NCBI GenBank assembly: GCA_030704615.1
Contig: CM060734.1
Location: 63,816,042 to 63,880,041 of the forward strand
Source: Takakia lepidozioides
Taxonomy: Eukaryota; Streptophyta; Takakiopsida; Takakiales; Takakiaceae
Reading direction: 5' to 3'
Length of the DNA: 64,000 nt
Position 1 is the stretch's first letter; each line of letters starts with the position of its first letter. Shown here piece after piece: positions 16,743-29,649 of this stretch. The position numbers were made by a program, and so were the translations under genes. The notes beneath the pieces are model-generated. The model saw only the letters and a list, made by a program, of their open reading frames with translations, was not told the origin of the DNA and ran no database searches.

Positions 16743-17830
16743 TTATAGATGTTTGATAGCAACGCATAAGTCACAACATCTTGGCCATCCACTTAGAATA
16801 GATGTTGCCACAGGTTCAGCCATCTCCACATTGCCATGGCTTCTGCAGGCACCAAGCAAGGCCATCCACACCACAACATCTGGTTCCATTGGCATTTTAG
16901 TATTGAGGTCCTCTGCTTCATCCAATTGCTCGCACGTCCAAGAAGTCCACCATGCAGCCAAAGTGCTTTACCGTCGGAGTCACACCGTAATCTGGACTCA
17001 GGGAATCAAAGTAACATCTTCCTTCATCCAGTAGGCCAACATGGCTACATGCAGAGAGAAACATAGAGAATAGTTGCAGGACCTCCCTATGACAACCATG
17101 CTGGGCATATCCTACGATCATCGCCCTCCACGACAGTATACCTCATTCAGCCATATTGTCAGATACTTCATTGCATCCTCAATGCTGACATTTGGCATAC
17201 ATGTCCACCTGGGCAGTGTCCAGAATGACATCTGGTACAATTCTGGCTTTGATGATGTCACCATGGACCTCTTTGCCATTTTCCTGGCATGCCAGGCTTG
17301 CACAAGCACACCACAAGCATTGGGGTCAGAAAAGTATTCACTCCACAGCTTCTCCTCATCTTTGTTACCTGTTTCTGGATTCTTTCCTATTGTCACATTG
17401 GCACATTTGGCATACATGTCCACGAGGGTATTGCTCACAATCACATCTGGTACAATTCCAGCTTTGGCGATGGACCATGCACCTCTTTGCCCTTCTCCAG
17501 GGTTGTCAGACTTGCACACGCAAACGCATATAAACGTTAAATGTGGTTGGGCATCACCCCTTCCCCGATCATTTGCTCATAGGTCTCCAAAGCCTCCATC
17601 TAGCACCCCTGCCGCGCATACCCTTCAAGCATTGCGTTCATTAACACCACATCTCGCTCAGCCATACCATTGAACACTTCTTTCATACATGTCCACGAGG
17701 GTATTGTTTAGAATGACATGTGGTACAATTGCAGTTCTGACAATGTCGCCATGGAGCTCTTTGCCCTTCTACAGAGCTGCCAGGCTTGTACATGCATTGC
17801 AAACTATCGGTTCACTCAACCAGTAACTTG
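16743..17830 (-). pseudogene. PLS-class PPR pseudogene with embedded OSB-like module
   Basis: On the minus strand, reading 17830 to 16743, there are decayed pentatricopeptide repeats of the plant PLS type (organellar RNA-binding proteins). Signature pieces are VIVSNTLVDMYAKC, MIVGYAQHG followed by LSACSHVGLLDEG, and the E-motif-like segment MPMEPDVVVWMALLGACRSHG. Stops and frame changes occur throughout, and the end is truncated in the E region with no DYW domain. Between two PPR pieces, near 17310-17400, lies NPETGNKDEEKLWSEYFSDP, which resembles the start of the PDF motif of OSB organellar single-stranded-DNA-binding proteins. The same join occurs near 30340-30420. PPR identity is firm; OSB identity is likely. 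Confidence 0.8.
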
Positions 17831-18905
17831 CAGATGTCAAGTTTTTTTACCACTAGTGTGAAACTAGCTAGGAAATAGCTAGCTTTTACATATTGACGTT
17901 TGGGATTGGCCCAAGTGTCAATCCGGGGGTCAAGGCAGATTTAGGCCCTGGAGTGGTTATCTTCACCGCAAGCGCGGGAGGCTCATCTTTCTCGAGTTGA
18001 GGCTCATCTTTCTCGAGTTGAGCCTCACCGCGCCTAGCTATGGCGCCGTAGTGTGGATTCCCCATGGCGTGGGGTGCACTTGGCTTGATTTGTATTTGAG
18101 TGATGAGGGTATATATGCATGAGTTTATGCTTCAGCTTTGTGAGCTCTCATGAGCTTGTGCTTGTATGTCTTCTTCTTCTTTATCATTCGAGAAAGATGA
18201 GCTCGAGTCTGTGAGTGCCAGGTCCGAGTTAGTTGTAGCACTTGTGGTTTTTGCTTGAGAATGAGAGAAACCAGGTTGTTATTCAAGGAGCACCGTGGAG
18301 CTCTTGGTTGTTAGAAGCGGAGGCGATGTGGGTTACGAGGTGGTAGATCTTGGCATTCGATCTTCAGCTTCAGAGATGAAAGCACCATGCTGCAGGTAAT
18401 TCCAGAGCACTTTGATGGTTTCAGATTGTGTACATGCATGAGCAAGCACGATTGGGAAGAGGACCAGTCAAGAGCAGGTTAGAGTGGCTTTGGTGGCAAA
18501 GCTGAGAACTGGACTTGGGAATGCGAACTTTCATTGTGTGAAGGATTGTAAGACCAAGCGAAAGGGCTGATTTGGCTTGGGGCAAATCAGTGCACTTTGT
18601 GGAGTATGTGGAGATTGGGTTTCAATCTCGAGCTTCAGCATTGAGAGGGCTCTTGTCATGGCAAGAGCAGGGCTGGAACAAGAGCTAAGAGGTGCAGCAA
18701 GGCCATGGAATGTGCACCTAGGGTTTCAGAGCTTGGAAGAAGAGCTTTTGCACCACAAGAGGAGTGTCTTGTGGCTGGAAATATAAGCCTTAGGGTTTCA
18801 GGAGCTTGGCAAGGGCTGTGGAGTGCTTAGTCTTGTCTTAGAGAGCATCAAGGAGCCAAGGAGCCAAGATAGGGGGCTGATACCTCTTGTGTGAAGAGGT
18901 TGCAT
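17831..18905. other. Non-coding flank
   Basis: No recognisable gene. The 70-codon frame at 18577-18786 has no domain. Short internal repeats occur (for example GGCTCATCTTTCTCGAGTTGA twice near 17980-18020). The stretch could be part of an unrecognised LTR or other repeat. Confidence 0.35.
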
Positions 18906-19238
18906 GTGTGGAGCATATATTCAGCTCATTGAAGCTGCCATCTTCAAGCTTGGAGGGCAAGCAAGGAAGAGGGAAGGGCTAACTTCCCTTATGTGAGGGC
19001 AATGCATGTGTGGAGCATGCTAGCAGCCTGGTGAAGGCTTGTACGTTCAGGTGTGGTGTGCAAGAAAGGAAGGAAGGGGCTGGTTTCTCTGTAAGGCATG
19101 TGTGGAGCATGCTTTCAGCCTGCTGCAGCTTGTATTTTCAGGTTTGTGGGTGCAAGAAAGGAAGCAAAAGGGCTGATTCTCTTGTGGTGAGAGTGGGGCA
19201 TGTGTGGAGCATGCCTTCAGTCCATTGGGCTTTGTTTT
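18906..19238 (+). repeat. Tandem array of ~91-102-bp units, split by the CACTA insertion
   Basis: The motif GTGTGGAGCAT recurs at 18906, 19009, 19100 and 19202, each followed by similar sequence (TTCAGC, then GAAAGGAAG-like and GGGCTG-like blocks). The fourth unit is cut at 19238 by the CACTA element and resumes at 32672 with the expected continuation (GAATGGAAGGGCTAGGGCTGG near 32690). This gives the pre-insertion site. Confidence 0.7.
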
Positions 19239-20208
19239 CACTAGTACAGAAACTGGTTTTTTTAACGGCTCTTCTCACACATTTTGGTGTGAAAAAAGCG
19301 CAAGTTCACACCCCCCCTTGGTGTTAGGTTAACCTAGTCCTTTGCACCACATGTGAACTTTCTTGGTCCTGTGAAAAAAACCATCTCACACCAAACTTGC
19401 ACCTGATGTGGCAGTAGGCTTAGGTGGCTCTTTTGACGGATATTTTGACGGTCGTTTTGACTGGTTAGTTCAACTACTATTTTGACTAAGTAATCTTAAT
19501 GGTCTTTCTACGGTACTTATTACACCTCGGCGCCACCATGTTTGCCACATGTATGTCAAAGGGAATGCCACGTAATAGAGTCCATCAGAATTATTAAATA
19601 AATAATAGATATTAAGGGCTCTTCTTACGGACTCTCTCACACAGATTTAACACCAGGTTCAAGTCATGGTGTGATCGCAATGACACTAGTGTGAATACTG
19701 TCACATCCACTGTTTTGTTCCTATTGGATGAAAAGTAAACAATTATTATTTGTTGACAAATGCCAAAATGAATAGTCATATTATTATTATTATTATTATT
19801 CTTATAATAAATGGGATAGCACCCCAAAAGCCATTGGCTGCTTGATTTAATATGTAATATATTATTGTTTTAGAATTTTGATTTGTTTTGTTTCATTTAA
19901 ACAAAAGCTTATTTAAAACATGGATAATAATTGTATTATGAACCACATTGACCAGTAGTAATGTTATTAATATTAAATATAGCAAACAACCAGCAAAATA
20001 CCACATTCATGTCTACACAAGTTTAATTTGGCTTGATGTGGGAAAATGAAGTTGTCTTTGAACAAGGGGATCTTGTGATCATACATGAGAATAGCAAGAG
20101 CATCAATTCAAAAAATACTGTTCATGTCAGAAGAGCAGTTTTGTTCACCTGTCTCAGCAACCTTCAATCCATAAAGAAAACTAAACTAAACTTGTAGCAT
20201 CTTCAATA
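19239..20208. other. Left subterminal region of the CACTA element
   Basis: No gene. The first ~450 bp carry repeated motifs such as GGTGTGA/TCACACC and CTTGCAC in both orientations, like the subterminal transposase-binding repeats of CACTA elements. An ATT microsatellite lies at about 19780-19800. The remainder is AT-rich. Confidence 0.55.
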
Positions 20209-23200
20209 TCACGCGTGTTTAATAAACTTTTCAGACCATAAGGTGGCACCTCCCTGCGTGTCACCCAATGTGGTATGATTAGGGGTAACAGAGTAGTCCG
20301 GGTACGGCAACACAACCTCTGAAATCATGACCGATTTCACATGGATACGGTAATAGTTGTCTGGCACATTTGCTTTCGGAAATCCAGCAATATATCCCAC
20401 ACCTGCCCTTCTTTTTGGTGCACAAGGATCAAACAATAACACCTTGTCGCCGATCTGAAACTGCAACAAAAACCAGATTCCTATATCAGAAATGAACCCT
20501 GGAGAACAGAGACTGACAGCTTGGCACTCCTGCAAAATGCATCCTCGTTCTTCCAGCAAACACCCTAACCCTACCTATTGCAGTACTTCCAATTCTGAAT
20601 TGCATTTGCCTGTCTCTATACTCCATGCTGACATGATCAAAGGTGGAACGGTGCCATACCTAGTTGATAGCAGGTTCTTCATGGTCAACATGGATGTGGT
20701 AGGACGATGTCACAAAACTACCTTTGTAGGTTGTCAATCCTGCAGCTACACAGCGATACATAGGGGGTGTATTGATCCAGCATCAGACAAGGAAACAAAA
20801 GAGGACAAATGAAGTACTTACACTGTGCGGATTTTGTTGGTCACCCCATGGTTCAGTTACATCCACTGTGGTTGTAGTCTGATTGATAGCACATATTGTG
20901 CTTTCCCTGCCCATTGAACGCTTCACTGGTTTCACCATCTGCATATTGAATGACACATGATCAAAAAATGAGAATAGCACGAATGACACACATTGTGAAG
21001 TAACATTAACAATACAAATCCACCCACGCGCCCAAGCATTGAATCTTTTGCTCTCACCTTTCTTTGATTATGCTTTGTTGTTGCATCAGGAGGCAAAGTC
21101 GTTGGAACTCTGGCAGCATGAAGTCCTGGTTCGGATGCCTTTGCAGATTGTTGTGATCCACTACCCATGGCTGCAGTATTGAACAAGTAGTTGGGCTGCC
21201 CATATCTGTATGGGTGCCCTGACACATACTCAGGGATGTGTGCAGCCTTGGATACACCCTATAACCAAGGCAGTAATTCTTTCATAAGCCTCTTGCAGTT
21301 TGGCTGATCCCTCAACTTCCATGGATACGGGAAGATGCAATTATTTGCAGGGTTGGGTAAGCAAGTGAGTGGGGAATCGTCCACCAGCAAAGTATTGGTT
21401 GGATTGTAATGGTTGTAGTCCTTCCAAAACTTACATAAGTTCTTGTACATGACAGTTTTAGAAGGATTGAGAGGGTCCACCATTCCCACAGGTTGGTCAC
21501 AATAGTCTTGGTGAAGCACCATCTTTGGTTGCTTCCCAGGAAACAATGCTTTCACAACTGGAAGGACATTACTCAATGACATGGAAGACCATACACCTAC
21601 ATCAAAAATCTGAAGGCATCGGTCCAGAAACTCCTGACACCCAGGTCTGGAGGTGACAGTGGGCTCTAGGTGTTCCCTTGTTCGTAGTCTGCTCTCACAT
21701 AACAATCCATTCAAGTCGAGTATAAGGATGTGTTTCTGCCTCTCAGTTGCCGAAGGGCAATTACCAACAACTTGTACATGATTATCATGTACAAAAGACA
21801 CACCTTTCTGTGGGGCACTTTGCAAATTCATGGAGACCTCACAGGCATATTGAGAGGGTAGTACATATGCCGGAAGTGCTACTGGTGTAGGGGACAACAA
21901 AACGGATGAACACTTTGCAGTTGCCTCAACAATATGGGGGGATGGATTGAGTTCACCTTCAGACCAACCCTCCATGTCATCATCCCCCTCCATTTCTGAA
22001 AGCCCAAACAATGAGCCTATTGTGTTTGGCTTTGGTGGCGGTGAAGAAATTGCCTTGAACAGGTTGAGTGGTGAGCCCATAACATGAGTGTTGTGTGGCG
22101 CAAAGGTGGTGCATGGTGGACCTGTAGGTTCCGAATCTGGCACATTCATGCCAAGTTTAGCTGCGAGCGCAATGTTGAATGCAGCTGCTGCCTCCAGTTG
22201 GCCTTGGACTGCTTCCAAAGCTGCCTTGGAGCTGGCTTCCATCTACACTTGTTTGTTTTCCATAGCATCGAGGCGAGCTGCTAGTGAACCAATTCCCTGC
22301 CCCATCACATAGAACACCTCCAAAGTAACAATTCACTACACTGACTGATGAACTAGTAAGAAAACAGAACCAAACGGCAACTAGCAATGGCATGGAAATC
22401 ACGAATATGTAATTCACACCAGAATTGGTACTGAGTTTATATACCGTTGTGGCTGCACTGCCTGTACACCCCGAGCCGTAGCCTTTGTCACTCCTGGCGC
22501 TACCGGCGATCTCCTGCAAACTTGGTGTACGTCCAGTCTCCTTCTCCTGTGATTGCAACAAACTTGCAAGTGTTAATGACTAGCATAGCACACTGCCAAC
22601 AGTAAAGAATTATCTAGGATAGCGTCAATGACTCCCCCTCAATAAGAGTGCTTAGTTTCTTGCTGGCGCCCAACTCTGAGAAGGCCCCCAAGTAGTAGCA
22701 ATGTGTACTAATTCAATGGTGATAGGAATAGACTCTGAGCTCCAGCCAAAAAAACCCAACACATAAAGTTTGTCAATGCAAAACAATGTGGGAACTTCCT
22801 ATGTTGTAAGAGAAGTACACCAGTCGTGCTACAACACCGCTGATTCCACTACGACCTGATCGAGATGTATTCTTCACACATCCCCGCGCCTTGACACCAT
22901 TTGCCTGAAATTTCTTGAAATCAATGGAACCCCAACTAACAACTAGTTGTGCCCATGTCTTGTCTGGCACATGATGGGGTTTGGGCAGCCCCACACTATA
23001 GTAATTTTTGAACAGCTTATTTCGTTGGTACTTGAGCTGCCCGCAAATTGTTTTTGTAATAGCCTTTATGTTAAGACCAGGTGGTCCGTATTCCCAATCT
23101 GAAGCCAGGATCTCCATGATCTTTTCAATTAAGTGTAATGGTTGATCCTGAGCATACAATGACCAGTCCAACAAACGTTGACACTGCCCTCGCAGAGCTG

Positions 23201-25811
23201 TCATCCACTGGTTCCGAGCAGGACCTTCAGGGTTTCCAAGTTCATCACAAGAAATGAAAAATTTCCTCCTCCCTACAGCCACATTCTGAGCAGCCTGGTC
23301 TCTCAGATCTTTTGCAAGTGCCCTTCTTTCCCTCCTTAAAGCATTTTTGCGTTCTATAGGAGTCACACCTGATGTCCCCCTAGGACTAAGGCTGGAATCC
23401 TGCAAGGTTTCAGCAGTACCATGCATGTTACCACCTTCACTCTGTTGGGGCTGGACTGCTGTCTCCCACCCCACAGGATGATGCGGAGCAAATGCATCCT
23501 CGGTCTATTTCAGAATGCCTTTCCCTTTCAGGGTATTAGGTGTACCTGGAGATGTTGGATAAAGAGGTGGCCGCGGTGCAGTGAAGCTCGAAGGTGCCGG
23601 CAGTTGTACTCCACTGTAGTTGGATCCTGAAGGTTGGTGGCCACCATACTGGACCTGCCCCTGGTGTGGTCTTGCAGGGCTGGTAGGATAGAGGGAGGAA
23701 GTAGGTTGGTTGTACATAGGCCGAGGAGGATACATACTATGGGGATGCATTCCATAATGGTGGTAAATGGAATACCCACCTTGACTAGGATCATGCATTG
23801 GAGCGCCTGCAGGTGGAGCAAAAGAATTGTAATTCTGGCACTGAGAATCATTGTTTGGAGGTTGATAGTGAGGATACGGCATGTGCCCATGCAGATTATA
23901 CCCTGACATGGTATACCTGAATATTAGGAAGGAAGAACTCACCCTGCTAGATGAATCTGACGTGGAGGCTGAAGTGTCTAAGGCCATGTCAAAAGCATGA
24001 AGAATGTCCGAACAAAACAATGTTAGGCATAAACTTCCCTGAACTCGTTTCCAGTTTGTGACATGGGTGAGGACTTTGAGGATGATCTGAAGGGTAGACC
24101 TACCCTTGGCACTAGACTGAAAATTTAACCTCCGGATGGGGAGTCTACCTTTGAACAATAAACAGATGCAGAGAGGAAAGGGAGATTGTCGATGCTCACT
24201 GGTGTGGGTGGCCTGAAGACAATGTCCATTTTGTGATACAAGTCTGGGGTATTCTCATCAGAGAGCGACCCTCTTCAGGACCATCAAGAACATAGTCCCT
24301 GCACCTCTGTTCACCAACTATCAATATCTCAAGGCTGAGTCTAAAGCGGTGGGCCCTGTTGGGGTCTCATTGCTTGGTAGCCCACATACAACAAAACTGA
24401 TGAACGTGTGAAGGGCTTTCTAAAAGGAATCTGGAAAGCCTGAACTAATGTTTATAACACGGTAAGTCCTACTAATGGAGTGAGCCCCTCATTCTAATGG
24501 CAGACAGTTAATTAATTGTCTAGAAGATCTTCAGCTTTTCACCTTGAATATCAGGACAAGAGGTGACCAAGTGCAGTGGACTCGTGAGAAATCCCAAACT
24601 GGGGAACGCTCCATTGTGGATTATATCATAATGGACAAAAATTTGTTCCCCCAGTGTGCGAATGTGTTGATCGACAGAACTGATATTGCTACCTCTGACC
24701 AGTTCCTGGTTTGGAATGAGATCAAAAGGTGTTTTCCCAACACCAAGAGATATGTGAAACATTCGATTCGGAAGTGGCGCATAGAAAAACTTCATAATGA
24801 GGAGGTCAAGGTTGAGTATGTCCAGGCCTTGCAAGAGGCTCTCCCTCTCGATGCAATCGCTCCAAGAACTTCAGTCTCGCTCTGATAACGCAAGAAATGA
24901 AGTCGAAAGAGCAGGGGACTCTTGGGAGAGTTTCGTTTCCTCCGTGGTTGACAAGATCATTGGGATGAAACTAATTGTCTGTGCTAGAGCTGTTAATTGG
25001 TGGACCAATGAGATTAAACTCAAGATAGCTGAGAGACGAGCCCTCTATAAAGAGTGCTGCAATTTGGAAACCAACAGAGAATTGTGGGCGAGGTACTACC
25101 AGCTCCGTAAAGATATCAATCAGCTTGTTAGGTCTCAGAACCCTAAATTATACTGGGACAAGTTATATAGTGTTTGAAACTCGGAACTTTGGTGCAGATC
25201 GCAAACCTGCTGATGGGTTGGGGAGTTTGCAGGGTGCTTTGCGCGCTTTCTCTTTGTTGGGGCTTCTTTCATCGTTTCCATCTCTGACTCCGAGCTGGTC
25301 TCATTCAAGTCTTCATGTGCGGCATAATCTTGGTCTCGCTCCCGTCTCGCTGCAATTCTTGCTCTCGTGCCTCCTCTGTGTCTGACTCCGCTACCACCTG
25401 CGCTTCCTCCTCTTGCTCTACCTCTTTCTCCCGTTGTGACATTGCAGAGTGCAGGAGTTGAACTCTGTGACTTCGGCGAGGAGGACCTGTGTGTTTGAGG
25501 ATTTCCTCAACGGGCGTTTAGGGCGACTCAATCTCGCTTCGACGCTGCAAAGAAGAAGAAGAAAGACAATGTCAGCAGCAGCAAAACCCTAACATATCCT
25601 CTCTGCAGGTTTGGAGCTTTTAATGCGGTTTCATGGCTAGGGCTAGGTAGGGCATATGAAAAAACGCAAGTTCGGACCTCTTTGCAATGTCGTAGATCTT
25701 CAGTCGTGCGAAGAATGCCTTGTTCTCCGCTTGACGCTTTGCTCGTTCTACCTCCCTCGCTGTAGGCTTGCGCCCTGGTGTAACTTCTGGACACTCTATG
25801 TCTGTCTCCAT
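20209..25811 (-). pseudogene. TNP1-like accessory gene with fused HAD/NIF-like phosphatase domain
   Basis: Minus-strand gene in several exons. N-terminal part (about 23912-23505) is Pro/Tyr/Gln-rich. Then a Transposase_24-like (TNP1) domain at 23474-22800, typified by KTWAQLVVSWGSIDFKKF, continues at about 22560-22440. A coiled-coil stretch leads straight into a HAD domain at about 21740-21262: motif I LDLNGLLCE, VGVWSSMSLSNV, and the acid motif LLVDDSPL with IFPYPW. These match plant NLI-interacting-factor-like phosphatases. After it come exons at about 21258-21060, 20940-20820 and 20460-20209; the last (FQIGDKVLLFDP...YYRIHVKSVM) is the usual TNP1 C-terminus. So the phosphatase sits inside the TNP1 gene. 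Three in-frame TAG stops lie at 23505-23507, 22243-22245 and 21259-21261. An exon at about 25811-25620 is possible. Confidence 0.8.
23940..25180 (+). mobile_element. LINE-derived fragment inserted in the CACTA element
   Basis: On plus, 24500-24885 encodes the C-terminal part of a LINE endonuclease (REKSQTGERSIVDYIIMDKN, then LVWNEIKRCF) and, after a frameshift, 24840-25177 the endonuclease-RT linker (ARAVNWWTNEIKLKIAERRALY). Related sequence without the RT linker recurs at 59518-60169, 60830-61200 and, inverted, 62130-62600. It interrupts the 5' part of the TNP1-like gene. Exact borders are uncertain. Confidence 0.7.
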
Positions 25812-25840
25812 TTCCTGACGAGTCTCACTCAGTCGCCAAG

Positions 25841-28800
25841 ATGATCCCTCCTACTGCCCATCGATTGCAAAGGCGGACACAAGCAGAACATGACGATGAC
25901 AGATTGTGGAAACTAGAGGAAGCGCGAGCAAGAAGACTGGGTCTTCGGAAAATTCTATGTCCATGCAATGCCTGTCATGGTGGGAACTGGCAAACCATTG
26001 GCCGGGCTAAGCGTCATCTGCTTTTGAACTTGCGAGATCCTAACTTGCGAGAACTCCCGGTGCATATCTGTGGATTCTCTTCCCTTAACCCTGATGCATA
26101 CTTTGAAATTATAAGAAACAGTTCAAATTCCTGGTAGCGGGATTGTTGTAAGGTGTAGAGTATTGTACATGCCCGTTTTCCTATTGCCACGTGCCTGTAT
26201 TATGGCACGTTCCACATCCACCATTTCCAACCCTAAACTCCCCATCTTATTGTGGATTGACATGTGGACTGATATGCTTATAAGCAGGAAAACTCTGGAG
26301 ACGAACATGAGGGGTTTAGAACGGAAACCAGCCCTGCAGGTGGTCCTGATACCTTGGATCGTAATCTTGACATGCTTAGAATGCTCCGGGAGACATTCGC
26401 AACTACAGATAATGGGGTGCAAACTGGTGATGCACATGAGGAACCGGGAGATGGAACACAGGGCCAATGGGACACAGATGGAGTGCCAGAGCAGACTGAT
26501 GGTGGACTGAAGAGCGATGGTGATCGTGGTGCAGCGAGTGCCTTACGTTTTGAGCAGGAGGCATCCAGGGCTTTGTATGTAGGGAGTTCTTCCTCTCGAT
26601 TGTCTGCTACCTTACTGCTGTTAAATGCTTGTCAAACCCATGGTGTGTCAAACACCTTTGTCGATGAACTCCTTACATTGTTAGGAAGACAACTGTTGCC
26701 AGCAGACAATTGCCTGCCAAAGTCCCACTATGAGGCAAAACAACTCATAATGGAACTCGGGCTTCATTACGAGAGTATACATGCATGTCCGAAAGGTTGT
26801 GTGTTGTTCAGAAGGGAGCTTCAAAATTTGGAGGTTTGTCCAAAATGTCAGGCATGTCGTTATGTGGTGGGTACGAAGACACCAGTACCTCGTAAGGTCC
26901 TTCGACATTTCCCTATCATTCCAAGGCTGCTTCGAATGTATAAAGCCAAATCCATCTCAGAGTTATTGTCATGGCACTTTAAGAATCGAAGTTTGGATGG
27001 CTTGGTTAGGCACCCAGCAGACAGCAAGGCTTGGGCCCACATTGACCAAAAATGGCCTGAGTTTGCAGCGGACCCCAAAATCTGCGATTGGGTCTCGCAT
27101 GGGATGGTGTCAATCCTTACAGTGATAAATCAAACAAATGGTCAACTTGGCCTGTCATGTTGGTAAACTATAATCTTCCACCATGGCTGTGTACTAAGCC
27201 ATTTTTCACGATGTTGGCTTTATTGATTCCTGGACCACAATCTGTGGGAAATGACAATGCAGATGTTTATCTGCAGCCCCTTGTGGATGAGCTGAAATTG
27301 TTGTGGGAAGTTGGTGTGGAGGCATTGGATGGAAGTAGCCTAGTGGGGCAACAGTCATTTCGCATGAGGGCCATCTTGATGTGGTCAATCCACGACTTTC
27401 CAGCTTATGGGTTGCTAGCAGGATGCGCACACGGGGGATACAAGGCCTGCCCAGCTTGCGGCCCTAATGTTGATTCCAGGTACTCCAAGGCATGCAAAAA
27501 AGTTTTGTATCTTGGTCATAGGAGATACTTGCCTGCTATTCATCCCTATAGGAATAACTCGTCCCACTTTAATGGACATGTGGAACATAGAGCAGCTCCT
27601 ATGGTGGTCACTGCAAGTGAGCAATTTGACCGGGCTACAACCAGAGAGTTGTATCTCGCAATGGGAGGGGCTGAGGGGGAAAACTGGACCCTTCAAAGGA
27701 ACATGGCATGAAACGGGTCACTGTTTTGAACCAATTGCCATACTGGAAAGACTTACTCATCCGATACACACTGGATGTGATGCATTGTGAAAAAAATTTG
27801 TGTGAGAATGTGCTGAGAACCATTCTTGGGGAGAAGGACACAGCCACATCTAGGAAGGATATGGAACTCAATGTCATTCGTGAACACTTGTGGTTGAGAC
27901 CCCATCCCTCTCACCCGAACAAGTTGGTCAAGCCTTTGGCCCCATATGTTCTTACTGAAGATGAGAAGGTGCTGTTTTTGGAAACATTGGCTGCAGTAAA
28001 GGCCCCCACAGGTTATGCTGCCACATTCCAGAAACATGTGGCTGACAATAAACTGTCTACAATGAAAACCCATGACTACCATGTAATGATGCAGCAGATT
28101 TTACCTCTTTGCATTCGAGGGGTATTGGGAAAGGGTCCACGGATGGCAATTATGAGGCTTTCTCGAGTCTTCCAAAAAGTGTGTGCAAAGATCATTAATC
28201 CAGCTGAGGTACCGGCCTTAAAAGAAGATGTTGCAATCACTATGTGTCTGCTGGAGAAAGAATTCCCTCCGTCATTTTTTGATATCATGACTCACTTGCT
28301 TGTACACCTTGTGGACGAATTGGAGGTGTGTGGTCCCGTGTCTAGCCGTTGGATGTATCCTATGGAACGGTATATGAAGACATTAAAAGGCTATGTAAGG
28401 AATATGAGCCGACCTGAAGGGAGCATGGCGGAAGGGTATGCTTTGGATGAGGCCCTAGGGTTTCTAACTGAGTATATGGCTGAATTTCATGCTACAAGCC
28501 GAAGGGTGTGGGACTCCAATGAAAAAGACTCAGTTAGTGGGGAGGTGGTTGAAGGATTGGGAACTGTACGAGTCCTCACCATTCAAGAACGAGACAGTGC
28601 ACACGAGTATATTTTGCACAACACAGATTGCATGAAACCATTCCTTGAGTAAGTATGTTGCTTATCATATCCTGTGTGTTTCATTTCTGCCAATGGTATA
28701 AGCTGTAATCCTAATTTGCAATTCTCATTTGGACAGGGCCTATGAAGAGGAGATGGCACTCATAGAAGCATCCCGCACTGAGTTCAGAACAGCATACCTT

Positions 28801-29649
28801 TGTGGACAAGACCAAGACCACCACAATGGAGAAATTCCATACCCAACAGATATGCGCTTACTGGCTCCATTCCATGAATGGATTGAAGGTGCTGTCCAAC
28901 GCAAGGTGAGTTCAGGTGAGTCCTATGATTTGGACATATGCCATTTATGTATACCACCAGCAGTACAGTCATTGGGCTTCAAGTCCATGTATGCTTACGG
29001 CAATCACTTTCGAGCAATAAGTGATGGGACTGGCGCCAGAGACAGGGTGACATTTGATTCTGGAGTTGCTCAAGTATTCCATCAGGAAAGCGAAAACAGA
29101 GCAGGTATGTCCAGACGAGTGTTATCCCAATTGGAATATGTGGGTGTTGTAAGAGAAATAATTCAACTGGATTACGGAATTCTTCACCCAATTCTGTTCT
29201 TGTGTACATGGGTGAGGTCACACATGGTGGGCCGGAATGCCACCATGAAACGAGATGATTATGGCTTTCTCTTGGTTGACTTCAGTCGCATGTTGCCTGG
29301 GATGGAGCAGCCCTGGACATTCCCTAGTCAGGTGGAGCAAGTTTTTTTCTCGGATGAAAAAAGTTCACGAGGGAACTGGAAGGTGGTCCTTCACAAGGAC
29401 CCTCGATCCCGACGAGTGGTTCACGATATTACAGAAGTGGCACTGGGTGAGGGAGACATTTATGTAGGCATGGTGCCTCCTGAAATTCCTCATAACATCA
29501 TGACTGAGCTTGCTGTTTGTGTTCCTTTGAGTGAGGCAGATGAATTGGCCATTGCCAACTTGAATGCACCTGCAAGGCAGAGGCAAAATGGTAGAAGGCG
29601 GAGGCAAGCTCCACATGGGAGGTACCAAGCCAGTTGTGCTATGGTGTAG
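25841..29649 (+). pseudogene. TNP2-type CACTA transposase
   Basis: The transposase that cuts and pastes CACTA elements. Exon 1 (25841 to about 26132) has the N-terminal Cys-rich transposase-associated motif CPCNACHGGNW. The main exon starts by 26354: zinc-binding CPKGCVLFR and CPKCQACRY, then the Transposase_21 core (NPYSDKSNKWSTWPVMLVNY, IHDFPAYGLLAGCAHGGYKACPACG), then a DUF4218-like block (about 28075-28490, SRWMYPMERYMKTLKGYVRN). A short intron (about 28651-28738) precedes the last exon, which holds a DUF4216-like block (PSQVEQVFFSDEKSSRGNWKVV). Two single-base frameshifts break it, near 27080 (before the core) and near 27690. Otherwise all expected domains are there in order, so decay is recent or the indels are sequencing errors. 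Confidence 0.88.

Noticed and set aside
21259-21740. HAD/NIF-like phosphatase as a separate host gene
   Set aside because: The reading frame is continuous with TNP1 sequence upstream and the TNP1 C-terminus follows downstream, all inside the CACTA ends.
23421-23906. Plus-strand frames opposite the TNP1-like gene
   Set aside because: Antisense shadows; the minus strand carries the recognisable TNP1 domain.
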